From: Caulobacter endophyticus
GTDB lineage: Bacteria; Pseudomonadota; Alphaproteobacteria; Caulobacterales; Caulobacteraceae
Assembly (NCBI RefSeq): GCF_003116815.1
Contig: NZ_QDKQ01000057.1
Location: 1 to 64,000, forward strand
DNA: 64,000 bases
Reading direction: 5' to 3'
Part shown: piece after piece, positions 38,227-46,936 of the stretch
Numbering within the stretch: position 1 is the first letter of the stretch
Layout: each line of letters starts with the position of its first letter
Notes under the pieces: generated by a model
Databases searched by the model: none
Seen by the model: only the letters and a program-made list of their open reading frames with translations
What the model was told of the DNA's origin: nothing
Translations under genes and position numbers: made by a program

Positions 38227-38449
38227 GCGCGGGGGCTTAGCGCGGCCTGATTGCGAGCGCTAGTCGCGCATCGCGCGAAGCCTGGCGCTAGAATCCGGCG
38301 CCTGAACGGCGTTAGGCCAAAAAGACTCACAAAAGGGGTTGCCATGGCGGCGCGTCCTCGGGCTTTACTTCCGCGCTCGTCTGCGCCAGACGTGGCATCT
38401 AACAATTTCTGGACCGTCCTGGGGGCGGTCCCCGGGAGACAGTCAGGCT

Positions 38450-38896
38450 ATGGCGGCTAAACTTGCTGGCGGCGGCGGCGGTCGCTACTCGCTGAACCAG
38501 AATTCCGAAATCAACGTCACGCCCTTCGTCGACATTCTGCTCGTTCTGCTGATCATCTTCATGGTCGCCGTGCCGATGGCCGTGACCTCGATCAAGATCG
38601 ACCTTCCGCCGGCCTCGCCGCCCCCTCCGGGCGAGAAGCCGCCGGAACCGGTGTTCATCTCGATCCAGAAGTCGGGCGCGCTGTTCATCGCCGATCAGCA
38701 AACCAGCCTCGACAACCTGCCGATCGATCTCGACGCCCGCTTCACCTCGACCGGCCAAGCCGGTCCGAAGGACGACCAGCGCGTCATGATCCGCGCGGAC
38801 GCCGACGTGCTCTACTCGGACTTCATGGGCGTCCTGAACCAGCTGCAAAGCGCAGGCTGGTACAAGGTCGGCCTGATCAACGAAGACATCCACTAA
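38450..38896 (+). CDS. exbD: ExbD/TolR family biopolymer transport protein
   Basis: A 148-residue proton-channel subunit. It has a short cytoplasmic N-terminus, one membrane helix (VTPFVDILLVLLIIFMVAV, about residues 22-40) with the conserved Asp in PFVDILL, then a Pro-rich spacer and a periplasmic domain (VFISIQKSGALFIADQQ). ExbD works with ExbB to energise TonB. No exbB or tonB lies beside it, so it is separated from its partners or is a second ExbD. ATG 38450 follows GGGAGAC. Three hairpins follow the stop. Confidence 0.92.
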   Translation: MAAKLAGGGGGRYSLNQNSEINVTPFVDILLVLLIIFMVAVPMAVTSIKIDLPPASPPPPGEKPPEPVFISIQKSGALFIADQQTSLDNLPIDLDARFTSTGQAGPKDDQRVMIRADADVLYSDFMGVLNQLQSAGWYKVGLINEDIH

Positions 38897-38902
38897 GCCA
38901 CG

Positions 38903-38956
38903 GCGTGGCGGTCGCCACGCTCCAGAGGCGCTAGGACGTCTTCGGCGATCGCCGAA
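38903..38956. repeat. Two consecutive hairpins after exbD
   Basis: GCGTGGCG-GT-CGCCACGC at 38903-38920, and the 16-bp perfect palindrome TTCGGCGATCGCCGAA at 38941-38956. They precede the canonical terminator at 38966. The second includes GCGATCGC, similar to abundant palindromes in some genomes. Confidence 0.6.
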
Positions 38957-38965
38957 AAGTATCGA

Positions 38966-38998
38966 GGGGCCGGCGGCGAAAGCTTCCGGCCCCTTTTT
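38966..38998 (+). terminator. Rho-independent terminator after exbD
   Basis: Stem GGGGCCGG / CCGGCCCC around a 12-base loop, followed directly by TTTTT. It lies about 70 bases after the exbD stop and just before the LysE gene. Confidence 0.85.
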
Positions 38999-39023
38999 CA
39001 TGCCCGTTTGAGCGGAGCCCTCG

Positions 39024-39655
39024 ATGCCCGACGCCAAGACCTGGATCGCCTTCTGCCTGGTCTGCCTGGGCATGGCGCTGACGCCGGGCCCCAACATGCT
39101 GTACCTGGTCAGCCGATCGATCTGCCAGGGCAGGTGGGCCGGCATCGTCTCGCTGGCCGGCACGGCTGCGGGCTTCGTCGTCTACCTTTTCTGTGCGGCC
39201 CTGGGCATCACCGCCCTGCTGATGGCCGCCCCGATCGCCTACGACGTCCTGCGCTTCGGCGGCGCGCTCTATCTGGGCTGGCTGGCCTGGCAGGCCATCA
39301 AGCCCGGCGGCGCCTCGCCGTTTCAGGTGCGCGACCTGCCCCGGGATCCGCCGATCAAGCTGATGGCCATGGGCTTCCTGACCAACCTGCTCAATCCCAA
39401 GGCCGCGATGCTCTATCTGTCGCTGCTGCCGCAGTTCATCGATCCTGGGCACGGGAACGTGCTGAGCCAGTCGCTGCTGCTGGGGGGCAGCCAGATCGCC
39501 ATCAGCCTGTCGGTCAACGCCGCGATCTGCCTGGCGGCCGGGACCATCGCCGGCTTCCTGGCCACGCGCCCCAGCTTCGCCCTGGTGCAGCGCTGGTTGA
39601 TGGCCAGCGTGCTGGGGGCCTGGCCGTCCGCATGGCCACCGAGGCCCGCCGCTAG
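39024..39655 (+). CDS. LysE/RhtB family amino acid exporter, apparent frameshift near the C-terminus
   Basis: An inner membrane exporter of the LysE superfamily with about six helices: AFCLVCLGMALTPGPNMLYLV (the TPGPN motif), GTAAGFVVYLF, FGGALYLGWLAWQA, GFLTNLLNPKAAMLYLSLLPQF. Frame 0 codes normally up to about 39617 (VQRWLMASVLG). It then loses homology and would run on for 600 codons antisense to pdeA. A one-base gain in the G5 run at 39614-39618 restores ...LGGLAVRMATEARR and a stop at 39653-39655, giving 210 residues, the normal family length. This is either a sequencing indel or a real loss. Substrate unknown. Confidence 0.85.
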
Positions 39656-39794
39656 CCTCCAGTACCGCCCAGAACCGCCCAGCAGGCCATGGGCGAGGCT
39701 GCGGCCAATCCCGCGCTATGGGGCCCTTCTGAGCGACCGGCAGCAGCATTCTAATGGACGGCGGCGTCACCGCCGCCTGGGCAAGGGCTGGGGT

Positions 39795-41462
39795 TCAGCC
39801 CCGCGCCTTCACCGGCGCGGCGCCGTCTACATAGGCCTCGTTGAGATAGACCTCGGCCTCCTGCGGCGACAGGGCCGGCGCATAGCCGAAGCCCTGGCCG
39901 TAATCGCAGCCGAGCTTCTGCAGCGCACTGGCCATCTCGGCGTTCTCGACGCCTTCGGCCACCACTTCCAGGTCCAGGTCCTGGCCAAGCTTCACCACCG
40001 AGCGCACGATCTTGGCCGAGCCGGCGTTGCCGCCCATGGTCCGCACGAAGTAGCGGTCGATCTTCAGCGTGTCGAAGGGCAGGCGCGTCAGGTAGGACAG
40101 CGACGAGAAGCCGGTGCCGAAGTCGTCCAGCGCCAGGCCGGCGCCCGCTTCGCGCAGGGCTTTCAGGATCACCGCGGCCCGCTCGGGGTCGCGCATGATG
40201 TCGCTTTCGGTGACTTCCAGCTTCAGCGCGCCGCGCGGCAGGCCGTTCTCGGCCAGAACCTGGGCCACGTCGTGAACCAGACCCGGACGGTCGATCTCCC
40301 CGGTCGACAGGTTGACGCTGACGGTCAGGGCGCCGACGGCCGGGTGACTGCGGCGCCAGGCAGCCAGCTGCTTGCCGGCGCTGCGCATCATGTGCTCGCC
40401 GAGCTCGGCCATCAGGCCCATCTCTTCGATCAGCGGCAGGAACTCGTCGGGCGGCAGCAGGCCGCGGCGCGGGTGGATCCAGCGCGCCAGGGCCTCGAAG
40501 CCCGACAGGGCGCCGGTCGACAGGCGCACGACCGGCTGGAAATAAGGAATGATCTCGCCCCGGCCGATGGCGCCGCGCAGGTCGGCCTCCAGCGCCAGGC
40601 GCGACAGGCCGTCGGTCTCCATCGAGCGGCCGTAGGCCGCGGCCGAGCCGCGTCCGTTGGCGGCGGCGGCCTCGACGGCCAGCTCGGCCCGGCGAACCAG
40701 CTCAGCGGCCTCAGGGGCGTCCTCGCCGCCCTCGGCCGAGACGGCGCCGATGGTCAGGGTCGGGTGGATGTCGAAGCCGGCGATGCGCAGCGGCTGTTCC
40801 AGCGCGGTGCGCAGCAGCTCGGCCGGCTCATAGCCCTTGGGCTCGCACAGCACGGCGAATTCGTCCTCGCCGATGCGGCCCAAGATCGAGCCTTCCGGGA
40901 AGGCGGCGGCCAGGCGCGAGCCAAGCGCGGCCAGCACGAGGTCGGCGCGTTCGTGGCCCAGGGCCTCGTTCAGGCGGCGCAGGCGGTCCAGGTCGGCCAC
41001 GACCAGCTCGTGCACGCCGTCGTGGGTCAGGCGCTCGCGGGCGCGGGCGATGAAGCTGCGGCGGTCCAGAAGGCCCGTCAGCTCGTCCTTGCCGGAGGCG
41101 GCGAATTTCACTTCCGGGGCGATGACGCCGGCGGCGCGCAGCCCCTCTTCCAGCCACACGCCCCGCCAGATGCAGACCCCGCCGCTGCGCATGCGCAGGC
41201 GAACGACGATCTCGGCCCCGGCTTCACGCACGCGCAGCAGCTCTTCGGCCTGGGCGCGATCCTGCGGCAGGGCCAGGGCGCGGAAGGCGGCCGAGGAGCA
41301 TTCCGGGGCCAGCGGAGACAGGCCCAGGGCCCGGGCCGCGCCGTTGATGCGCAGGCGGTCGGCTTCGGGCTCCCAGTGCCACAGGGCGACCTCGGCCGCG
41401 CCCAACGCTTCCAGCGTGGTCGTCGCGTCCCAGATCCGTCGCTCGGCAACCTTGAATGACAT
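39795..41462 (-). CDS. pdeA: PdeA-type cyclic di-GMP phosphodiesterase (PAS-GEDEF-EAL)
   Basis: A 555-residue soluble protein. A PAS-like N-terminus (AAEVALWHWEPEADRLRINGAA) covers about residues 15-115. A degenerate GGDEF domain with GRIGEDEFAVL lies at about 130-280, and an EAL domain with FEALARWIHPRRG, VTESDIM and LALDDFGTGFSSL follows. In Caulobacter PdeA the GEDEF domain binds GTP and activates c-di-GMP hydrolysis by the EAL domain, and ClpXP with CpdR degrades it at the cell-cycle transition. The C-terminus ends in Arg-Gly (KARG), as remembered for that substrate. ATG 41462 is preferred over GTG 41474. The degron role here is inferred. Confidence 0.92.
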   Translation of the reverse strand: MSFKVAERRIWDATTTLEALGAAEVALWHWEPEADRLRINGAARALGLSPLAPECSSAAFRALALPQDRAQAEELLRVREAGAEIVVRLRMRSGGVCIWRGVWLEEGLRAAGVIAPEVKFAASGKDELTGLLDRRSFIARARERLTHDGVHELVVADLDRLRRLNEALGHERADLVLAALGSRLAAAFPEGSILGRIGEDEFAVLCEPKGYEPAELLRTALEQPLRIAGFDIHPTLTIGAVSAEGGEDAPEAAELVRRAELAVEAAAANGRGSAAAYGRSMETDGLSRLALEADLRGAIGRGEIIPYFQPVVRLSTGALSGFEALARWIHPRRGLLPPDEFLPLIEEMGLMAELGEHMMRSAGKQLAAWRRSHPAVGALTVSVNLSTGEIDRPGLVHDVAQVLAENGLPRGALKLEVTESDIMRDPERAAVILKALREAGAGLALDDFGTGFSSLSYLTRLPFDTLKIDRYFVRTMGGNAGSAKIVRSVVKLGQDLDLEVVAEGVENAEMASALQKLGCDYGQGFGYAPALSPQEAEVYLNEAYVDGAAPVKARG

Positions 41463-41508
41463 GCCCGTTCCCACGCCGAAAAAGCCGGCGTCACAGCCCG
41501 GGCGGTCG

Positions 41509-42087
41509 CTAGGAGGGAGCGATCAACCCGAACAGACGATGATCTCGCCACTCGCCGTTAATTTTGAGATAAGCGCGGGCGTATCCCTCCTCGGAAAACC
41601 CGCAGCGCGACAACAGGTCCGCCGAGCGCGCGTTGTGCGGCATGCAGGCGGCCTCCAGCCGGTGCAGCCCCAGCGGCCCGAACGCGAAGTCGATCACCGC
41701 CTTCACCGCCTCGGTCGTATAGCCCTGGCCGGCGAACGACTCGCCCACCCAGTAGCCCAGCACCCCGGTCTGCGAGACGCCCCGGCGGATGTTGAACAGC
41801 CGCACCCCGCCGACGATGGCGTCGTCGTCCTTGCGAAACACGAAGAACGGAAACGCCTCGCCCAGCTCCAGCTCGCGGGCGTAGGCGGCCAGGCGCTGGC
41901 GGAAGGCCGTGCGCGTCAGGTCGTCGGCCGGCCAGCTGGGCTCCCACGGCGTCAGGTAGCCGCGCGAGGCCGCCCTGAGCTCCGACCACGGCTTGTGGTC
42001 GGCCAGGCGCGGCAGGCGCAGATAGACCCGCTCGGCGTCGATGCGCGGGCCATGGTCGATGCGGAGCAGGCGAAGGATGGCGGACAA
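41509..42087 (-). CDS. GNAT family N-acetyltransferase (RimJ/RimL-like)
   Basis: A protein of about 192 residues if started at TTG 42087; no ATG exists in this frame between here and the M16 stop. The GNAT fold is plain: VYLRLPRLADHKPWSELR, FFVFRKDDDAIVGGVRLFNI, the acetyl-CoA loop LGYWVGESFAGQGYTTEAVKAV (Q/RxxGxG-like), and HRLEAACMPHNARSADLL with RCGFSEEGYARAYLKINGEWRDH. The latter half is typical of the RimJ-type ribosomal-protein or arginine-type acetyltransferases. It lies 38 bases downstream of the M16 gene and just before pdeA, in the same direction. Start is uncertain. Confidence 0.85.
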   Translation of the reverse strand: MSAILRLLRIDHGPRIDAERVYLRLPRLADHKPWSELRAASRGYLTPWEPSWPADDLTRTAFRQRLAAYARELELGEAFPFFVFRKDDDAIVGGVRLFNIRRGVSQTGVLGYWVGESFAGQGYTTEAVKAVIDFAFGPLGLHRLEAACMPHNARSADLLSRCGFSEEGYARAYLKINGEWRDHRLFGLIAPS

Positions 42088-42125
42088 GCAATCGGTCTCA
42101 AATCTCGAAGCCGCACCATCGCGGC

Positions 42126-43400
42126 TTATCTGTCGGCGAACAACGTCCGCCGGAAGATTTCGCCCGCCGAAAGCGCGGTCTTGGCGCCCAGCACGGCGGT
42201 GGCCGCCCGGCCCGGCGCCAGCATGCGTTCGCCCAGCCGCGTAATATCCTGCGCGGTGACCGCCTCGACCCCGGCCGCCAGCTCGGCGGGCGAGAACAGC
42301 TGGCCGAAGGTCAGGGCCTGGCCTGCGTTCTGCTCGGCGCGGGCCAGTGGCTGCTCGCGGGCCATGAACATGTGCGCCTTCAGCTGGGCCTTGCAGCGCG
42401 CCAGCTCGGCCGGCTCGATATGCGCGGCCAGGGCCAGCAACTGCTCGGCGCAGACCTTGGCGGTTTCGGCCGCGTCCTTGGCCGCGCAGCCGACATAGAT
42501 GCCCAGGCCGCCAATGTCGGCATAGGTGTCGGCATAGGCGTCGATGTTGTAGGCGAGGCCGCGCTTCTCGCGGGCTTCCTGGAACAGGCGCGACGACATG
42601 CCCCCGCCCAGGGCCTCGGCGAAGACCCGCAGGGCGAAATAGTCGTCGTCGCGCGAGCCGGCGGCCGGCAGCATCAGCACCAAGTGGGCCTGCTCCAGCT
42701 TGCGGCTCTCGGCGAAGGCTTCGCCCACGAACGGCGCGGGATCGGGCATCGGCGCGCCCGGCGTCGCCGGCAGGTCGCCGAAGGCTTGTTCGGCCAGCGC
42801 CAGGATTTCGGCCTCGTCGACGGCGCCCGTGGCGCTGACCACCAGCCGGTCGGCGGCGTAGAGGGCCGCGCGCCATTGCGCCAGGGCTTCCGGCGTCGCC
42901 GCCTCGACGCTTTCGACCGTGCCCAGGATCGGCCGGCCGACCGGATGGTCGCCCCAGGCCCCCTTCTGCAGCAGGTCGAAGACGTAGTCGTCGGGGGCGT
43001 CGGCGGCCTCGGCGATCTCCTGGGCCACCACCTGCTTCTCGCGGGCGAGATCCCCGGCGTCGAGCGTGGGACGGCGCACCAGGTCGGCGATCACCGCCAT
43101 GGCGAGCGGCGCCCCGCCCTTCAGCGCCCGCACCTGGAAGCTGGTGCGTTCATAGCCGGTGGCGGCGTTGATCGAGCCGCCCTCGGCCTCGATCACCTCG
43201 ACGATGTCGCGCGCACTGCGGCCGCCCGCGCCCTTGAACACCATGTGCTCGAGCAGATGGGCCCAGCCCGATCGCGCCGGGTCCTCGTAGGCCGCGCCGC
43301 GCCCGGCGACGACGGTGAGGGCCAGGGTCTCTAGCCCCGGCATCGGGTCGCAGACGACGCGGACGCCATTGGGGAGGGTATGCAGGGTCGGAAGGCTCAT
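42126..43400 (-). CDS. M16 family zinc peptidase (processing-peptidase-like)
   Basis: A 424-residue inverzincin. The zinc motif HLLEH is in GWAHLLEHMVFKGAGGR near residue 49. VIEAEGGSINAATGYERTSF lies after it, and the third ligand Glu is expected about 76 residues later (EIAEAADAPDDY region). The second half is the inactive M16C-like domain. This is the class related to mitochondrial processing peptidase beta and common in alphaproteobacteria. No signal peptide is visible. It follows thrC in the same direction across a 139-base gap holding a hairpin repeat. Confidence 0.94.
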   Translation of the reverse strand: MSLPTLHTLPNGVRVVCDPMPGLETLALTVVAGRGAAYEDPARSGWAHLLEHMVFKGAGGRSARDIVEVIEAEGGSINAATGYERTSFQVRALKGGAPLAMAVIADLVRRPTLDAGDLAREKQVVAQEIAEAADAPDDYVFDLLQKGAWGDHPVGRPILGTVESVEAATPEALAQWRAALYAADRLVVSATGAVDEAEILALAEQAFGDLPATPGAPMPDPAPFVGEAFAESRKLEQAHLVLMLPAAGSRDDDYFALRVFAEALGGGMSSRLFQEAREKRGLAYNIDAYADTYADIGGLGIYVGCAAKDAAETAKVCAEQLLALAAHIEPAELARCKAQLKAHMFMAREQPLARAEQNAGQALTFGQLFSPAELAAGVEAVTAQDITRLGERMLAPGRAATAVLGAKTALSAGEIFRRTLFADR

Positions 43401-43474
43401 TTCCCTCCGTGTAGACGCCTAAGCGCGCGAAAGCGACCCTTCGGCCCTCCTGGAAAGCTGATCGCCGCTCCTCT

Positions 43475-43510
43475 CCCGTAAAATCCCCGCGAAGGCGGGG
43501 GTTCTACGGG
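43475..43510. repeat. Inverted repeat, family D, copy 2 (diverged)
   Basis: CCCGTAAAATCCCCGC, loop GAAG, GCGGGGGTTCTACGGG, with two G-U-type changes relative to the perfect copy at 29028-29061. It lies between the thrC stop and the M16 start and could terminate or attenuate transcription. Confidence 0.8.
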
Positions 43511-43539
43511 CATTGAGATCCTGAGAGGATCCCTAGCCC

Positions 43540-44937
43540 CTACTTACCCGCAAACGCCCGCACGTGGGCCTTCACGGCGGCCGCATCGGCCGGCAGGCGG
43601 TCGAAGCGTTCGGGCTTGGCCGACAAGTCCGGCGCGCCGCGCGGCACGCCCTGGACGACGGCGGTGGCGGCCAGCACGGCCTCGGGGAACTTGGCCGGGT
43701 GCGCGGTCGACAGCACCACGATCGGGGTCGTGGGACTCTCAAGCCGCACGCGGGCGGCGGCGGCCAGGCCGACGGCGGTGTGCGGGTCGACCACCTCGCC
43801 CGTCTCGTTCAGGGTCGAGAGCATGGTCTTGGCGGTGTCGGCCTCGCTGACCGAGGCGCCGGCGAACAGCTCGCGCATCATGGCCAGGGCGCTGGGGGGG
43901 ATGTCCAGCGAGCCGGTGGTGTTGAAGCCCCGGAACGCCCGTCCGGTCTCGACGCCGTCGCGTCGCACGGCCTCGAAATAGAGGCGCTCGAAGTTGGACG
44001 CGACCTGGATGTCCATGGCCGGGCTCTGGGTGGCGGCCACCGCGCCGCGGGCGTAGCGGCCGTCCTCGAAGGCGCGGGCCAGGATGTCGTTGCTGTTGGT
44101 GGCGGCCACGACCTTGGCGATCGGCAGGCCCATCTGCCGGGCCACGAAGGCGGCGTAGGCGTCGCCGAAATTCCCGGTCGGCACGACGAAGGCCACTTCG
44201 CGGTCCGGCGCGCCCAGGCTGACGGCGGCGGTGAAGTAGTAGACGCTCTGGGCAGCGATCCGCGCCCAGTTGATCGAGTTGACGCCCGACAGGTCCACCG
44301 CATGGCGGAACTGGTCGTCCTGGAAGGCCTGCTTGACGATGGCCTGGCAGTCGTCGAACGAGCCCTGCACCGACACGCAGCTCACGTTGGCGTCCTGCGC
44401 CGTGGTCATGAACCGGCGCTGGACCTCGCTGATCCGGCCCTCGGGGAAGAGCGCGACGATGCGGGCGTTGCTGCGGCCGCGGAAGGCCTCGACGGCCGCG
44501 CCGCCGGTGTCGCCCGAGGTGGCGCAGATGATGGTCATGGTCCGCGACTGACGCGACAGCACGTAGTCGTACAGCCGGCCCAGGAGCTGCATCGCAACGT
44601 CCTTGAAGGCCAGGGTCGGGCCATGGAACAGCTCCAGCAGGTAGCGATTGGCGGCCAGCTGCTTCAGCGGCGTCACCGCCGCGTGGGTGAAGCTGGCATA
44701 GGCCTCGTCGCACATCTGGGCGAGATCCTCGGCCGGTATGTCCTCGCCGACGAACTTGCCGAGCACGGCGGCGGCCACCTGTGCGTAGGTCTTGCCGGCG
44801 AAGGCGGCGATCTCTTCGGGCGTGAAGGCCGGCCAGGCCTCGGGCACGTACAGGCCGCCGTCGGGCGCCAGGCCCGCCAGCACCGCGTCCAGGAAACCGA
44901 TCGAAGGGGACTCGCCCCGGGTCGAGACGTAGCGCAT
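43540..44937 (-). CDS. thrC: Threonine synthase
   Basis: A 465-residue PLP enzyme converting O-phosphohomoserine to threonine. MRYVSTRGESPSIGFLDAV is the standard start. The PLP Lys is in TLAFKDVAMQLLG near residue 110, followed by ATSGDTGGAAVEAF (phosphate site) and FVVPTGNFGDAYAAF. The family length of about 465 fits. ATG 44937 overlaps by one base the TGA of the upstream SURF1 gene, so thrC is tied to the oxidase cluster. Confidence 0.96.
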   Translation of the reverse strand: MRYVSTRGESPSIGFLDAVLAGLAPDGGLYVPEAWPAFTPEEIAAFAGKTYAQVAAAVLGKFVGEDIPAEDLAQMCDEAYASFTHAAVTPLKQLAANRYLLELFHGPTLAFKDVAMQLLGRLYDYVLSRQSRTMTIICATSGDTGGAAVEAFRGRSNARIVALFPEGRISEVQRRFMTTAQDANVSCVSVQGSFDDCQAIVKQAFQDDQFRHAVDLSGVNSINWARIAAQSVYYFTAAVSLGAPDREVAFVVPTGNFGDAYAAFVARQMGLPIAKVVAATNSNDILARAFEDGRYARGAVAATQSPAMDIQVASNFERLYFEAVRRDGVETGRAFRGFNTTGSLDIPPSALAMMRELFAGASVSEADTAKTMLSTLNETGEVVDPHTAVGLAAAARVRLESPTTPIVVLSTAHPAKFPEAVLAATAVVQGVPRGAPDLSAKPERFDRLPADAAAVKAHVRAFAGK

Positions 44938-45626
44938 CAGGATCTCATCTTCCGCCAGAGCATGGCGGCATAGATAAACAGCAGGGTCACGGCAAGACCA
45001 AACCACGTAAGCGCGTATTCCAGGTGTCGATTGGAAATTTCTGCCGGCAGCGGCGCGGGGGTCACGCCGGCGACGGCGGGGGTGGCGGTCTCGACCATCA
45101 GTATGTGCGAGGCGGGCCTGTCGGCGGCGACGGCGGCCAGGGCCTTCTCGCGATCGCCGCCCAGCGCCTTGGGAGCCATCAGCACGCCCACCGCCCGCGA
45201 CGGCGCGACGAAGGTTCGGGGACTGGGCTGGATCTGGCCGGTCAGGGCGTCGACGAGACCAAGATCCAGCAGCACCACGCCGTGCGCCTGGCCCGCCAGG
45301 CGGCAGGCGGCCATGGCGCGCCAGACCATGTCGCCGTCGCGCACGCCATAGACCAGCGGCAGCGGCGCGGTGTGCCCCGGCGCGCAGTCGGCGGCCACGC
45401 GCACGAAGTCGACGTCCTCGCCCCGGTCGGCGCGCGCCAGCACACCGGCCAGCGGAACGGCCGGCGCGGTCTTCAGCGTCTCGATCCGCGCCAGCAGGTC
45501 TTCCTTCCAGGCCAGGCGCTGCATCTGCCAGGACCCGAGGCCGCAGAGGATGGTGAAGGCGATCAGCGTCACGATCGTCAGGACGATCGGAAAGCGGCTC
45601 TTCTTGGCGGATACGGCCTCAGACAT
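44937..45626 (-). CDS. SURF1 family cytochrome oxidase biogenesis protein
   Basis: A 229-residue inner membrane protein with helices near both ends (VLTIVTLIAFTILCGLGSWQMQRLAWKE at about residues 15-40 and YALTWFGLAVTLLFIYAAML near the C-terminus). This is the SURF1 arrangement, with the GSWQMQRLAWK and NRHLEYALTWFGLA signatures. SURF1 helps insert haem a into subunit I of cytochrome c oxidase. It is flanked by DUF983 and thrC, with overlaps on both sides. Confidence 0.94.
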   Translation of the reverse strand: MSEAVSAKKSRFPIVLTIVTLIAFTILCGLGSWQMQRLAWKEDLLARIETLKTAPAVPLAGVLARADRGEDVDFVRVAADCAPGHTAPLPLVYGVRDGDMVWRAMAACRLAGQAHGVVLLDLGLVDALTGQIQPSPRTFVAPSRAVGVLMAPKALGGDREKALAAVAADRPASHILMVETATPAVAGVTPAPLPAEISNRHLEYALTWFGLAVTLLFIYAAMLWRKMRS

Positions 45627-45981
45627 CGTCGCGCCCCGCCTCGCTGGCCTTGTTGGCGATCTGGGCGGCGACCATCAGGCCCTTGGCCGGGCGCATCAGC
45701 ACCAGGCACGCGACGAGGGTCAGCGGCAGCCAGACCAGCAGCAGCAGCCACACCGGCCAGCCCCAGGCGAACATCGAGAACAGCGCCCCGAAGGCGCAGA
45801 GAAAGCCGGCGATCAGGATGACGAAGGTCGCCGCGCCGTCGCCCGTCTCGTGCCTGCCAAGGTCATAGCCGCAGGCCTCGCAGCGCTGGGCCACCTTGAG
45901 GAAGCCCTCGAACAGGAAGCCCTCGCCGCAGACGGGACAGCGCCCGGCGGCGCCGGCGGCGTAGGGGTTGGTCTTGGGCAT
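45619..45981 (-). CDS. DUF983 family protein
   Basis: A 120-residue protein with a zinc-ribbon-like N-terminus (RCPVCGEGFLF and RCEACGYDLG: two CxxC pairs) and two membrane helices (TFVILIAGFLCAFGALFSMF, VWLLLLVWLPLTLVACLVL). Proteins of this family commonly neighbour cox3 and surf1 in alphaproteobacteria, suggesting a role in oxidase assembly, but the role is not proven. It overlaps SURF1 by eight bases. Confidence 0.93.
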   Translation of the reverse strand: MPKTNPYAAGAAGRCPVCGEGFLFEGFLKVAQRCEACGYDLGRHETGDGAATFVILIAGFLCAFGALFSMFAWGWPVWLLLLVWLPLTLVACLVLMRPAKGLMVAAQIANKASEAGRDDV

Positions 45982-46007
45982 CGGCTCCCCGCAGGAACGC
46001 TGAAACG

Positions 46008-46043
46008 AAAAAGGCCCGGAACGCTGGTCGGCGTTCCGGGCCT
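46008..46043 (-). terminator. Rho-independent terminator after ctaE
   Basis: Stem AGGCCCGGAACGC / GCGTTCCGGGCCT with a six-base loop, 13 perfect pairs, followed on the minus strand by a T-run (TTTTTCG). It sits between ctaE and DUF983. It could reduce read-through from ctaE into the DUF983-SURF1-thrC genes. Confidence 0.9.
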
Positions 46044-46060
46044 CTCGGAAGACCGTGACC

Positions 46061-46936
46061 TTAGTGCGCCGAAGCGCCGAAGATCACGTAGATGAAGGCG
46101 AACAGGAACAGCCAGACCACGTCGACGAAGTGCCAGTACCAGGCGGCCGCTTCGAAGCCGAAGTGCTGCTTGGGCGTGAAGGCGCCGTTCATCAGGCGGA
46201 TCAGGCAGACGATCAGGAACAGCGTGCCCACGAAGACGTGGAAGCCGTGGAAGCCGGTGGCCAGGAAGAAGGTCGAGCCATAGAGGCCCGAATTGGCGGC
46301 CGCTTCGCTGTAGAAAAGGTTCTCGTGGTTGATGTGGGCGTATTCGTAGACCTGGATGCAGGTGAACAGCGCGCCCAGCAGGATGGTCAGGATCAGGCCC
46401 CACTTGGCGCCCTTGCGGTCGCCTTGCTGCAGGGCGTGGTGCGACCAGGTGATGGTCGTGCCCGAGAGAAGCAAGGTCAGCGTGTTGACCAGCGGCAGGT
46501 GCCAGGGCGAGACGGTCTCGACCCCGGCCGGCGGCCAGGCGGCCCAGGCGGTGCGGACTTCCTCGATGCTGGAAAGCGTGCGGTGGCCGTGGAACAGGGC
46601 CATCTCGAAGAAGATCCAGAACCACGCCACGAAGAACATCACTTCCGAGGCGATGAACAGCACCATGCCGTAGCGCAGGCCGATCGAGACGACGGGGGTG
46701 TGGTCGCCGGCGTTGGCTTCCTTGATGACGTCGCGCCACCAGCCGAACATCGTGTAGAGCACGCCGGCCAGACCGGCGGCGAACAGCCACCACTGGCCCT
46801 TCTCGATGCCGAACACGCCGCCCTTGATCCAGGCGATCAGGCCGATGGCCATGACGGTGGACGCCATCGAGCCGACGAACGGCCACGGGCTAGGCGGCAG
46901 GATATGGTAGTCGTGTTTGACGGCGCCGTGGGCCAT
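46061..46936 (-). CDS. ctaE: Cytochrome c oxidase subunit III
   Basis: A 291-residue seven-helix subunit of the aa3 oxidase. Markers: MAHGAVKHDYHILPPSPWPFVGSM, AWFWIFFEMALFH, FTCIQVYEYAHI, YGSTFFLATGFHGFHVFVGTLFL (the conserved His-Gly-Phe-His), and AAWYWHFVDVVWLFLFAFIY. The length matches alphaproteobacterial COX3. It lies 76 bases after ctaG, with a strong terminator downstream. Confidence 0.97.
   Translation of the reverse strand: MAHGAVKHDYHILPPSPWPFVGSMASTVMAIGLIAWIKGGVFGIEKGQWWLFAAGLAGVLYTMFGWWRDVIKEANAGDHTPVVSIGLRYGMVLFIASEVMFFVAWFWIFFEMALFHGHRTLSSIEEVRTAWAAWPPAGVETVSPWHLPLVNTLTLLLSGTTITWSHHALQQGDRKGAKWGLILTILLGALFTCIQVYEYAHINHENLFYSEAAANSGLYGSTFFLATGFHGFHVFVGTLFLIVCLIRLMNGAFTPKQHFGFEAAAWYWHFVDVVWLFLFAFIYVIFGASAH

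Noticed and set aside
39656..41459. Extension of the LysE frame to an 811-residue protein
   Set aside because: The extension is antisense to pdeA and loses LysE homology after 39617; a one-base indel is the simpler explanation.
41558..42091. Alternative minus-strand frame over the GNAT gene
   Set aside because: It has no acetyltransferase motifs; the overlapping 41509-42087 frame contains the full GNAT signature.
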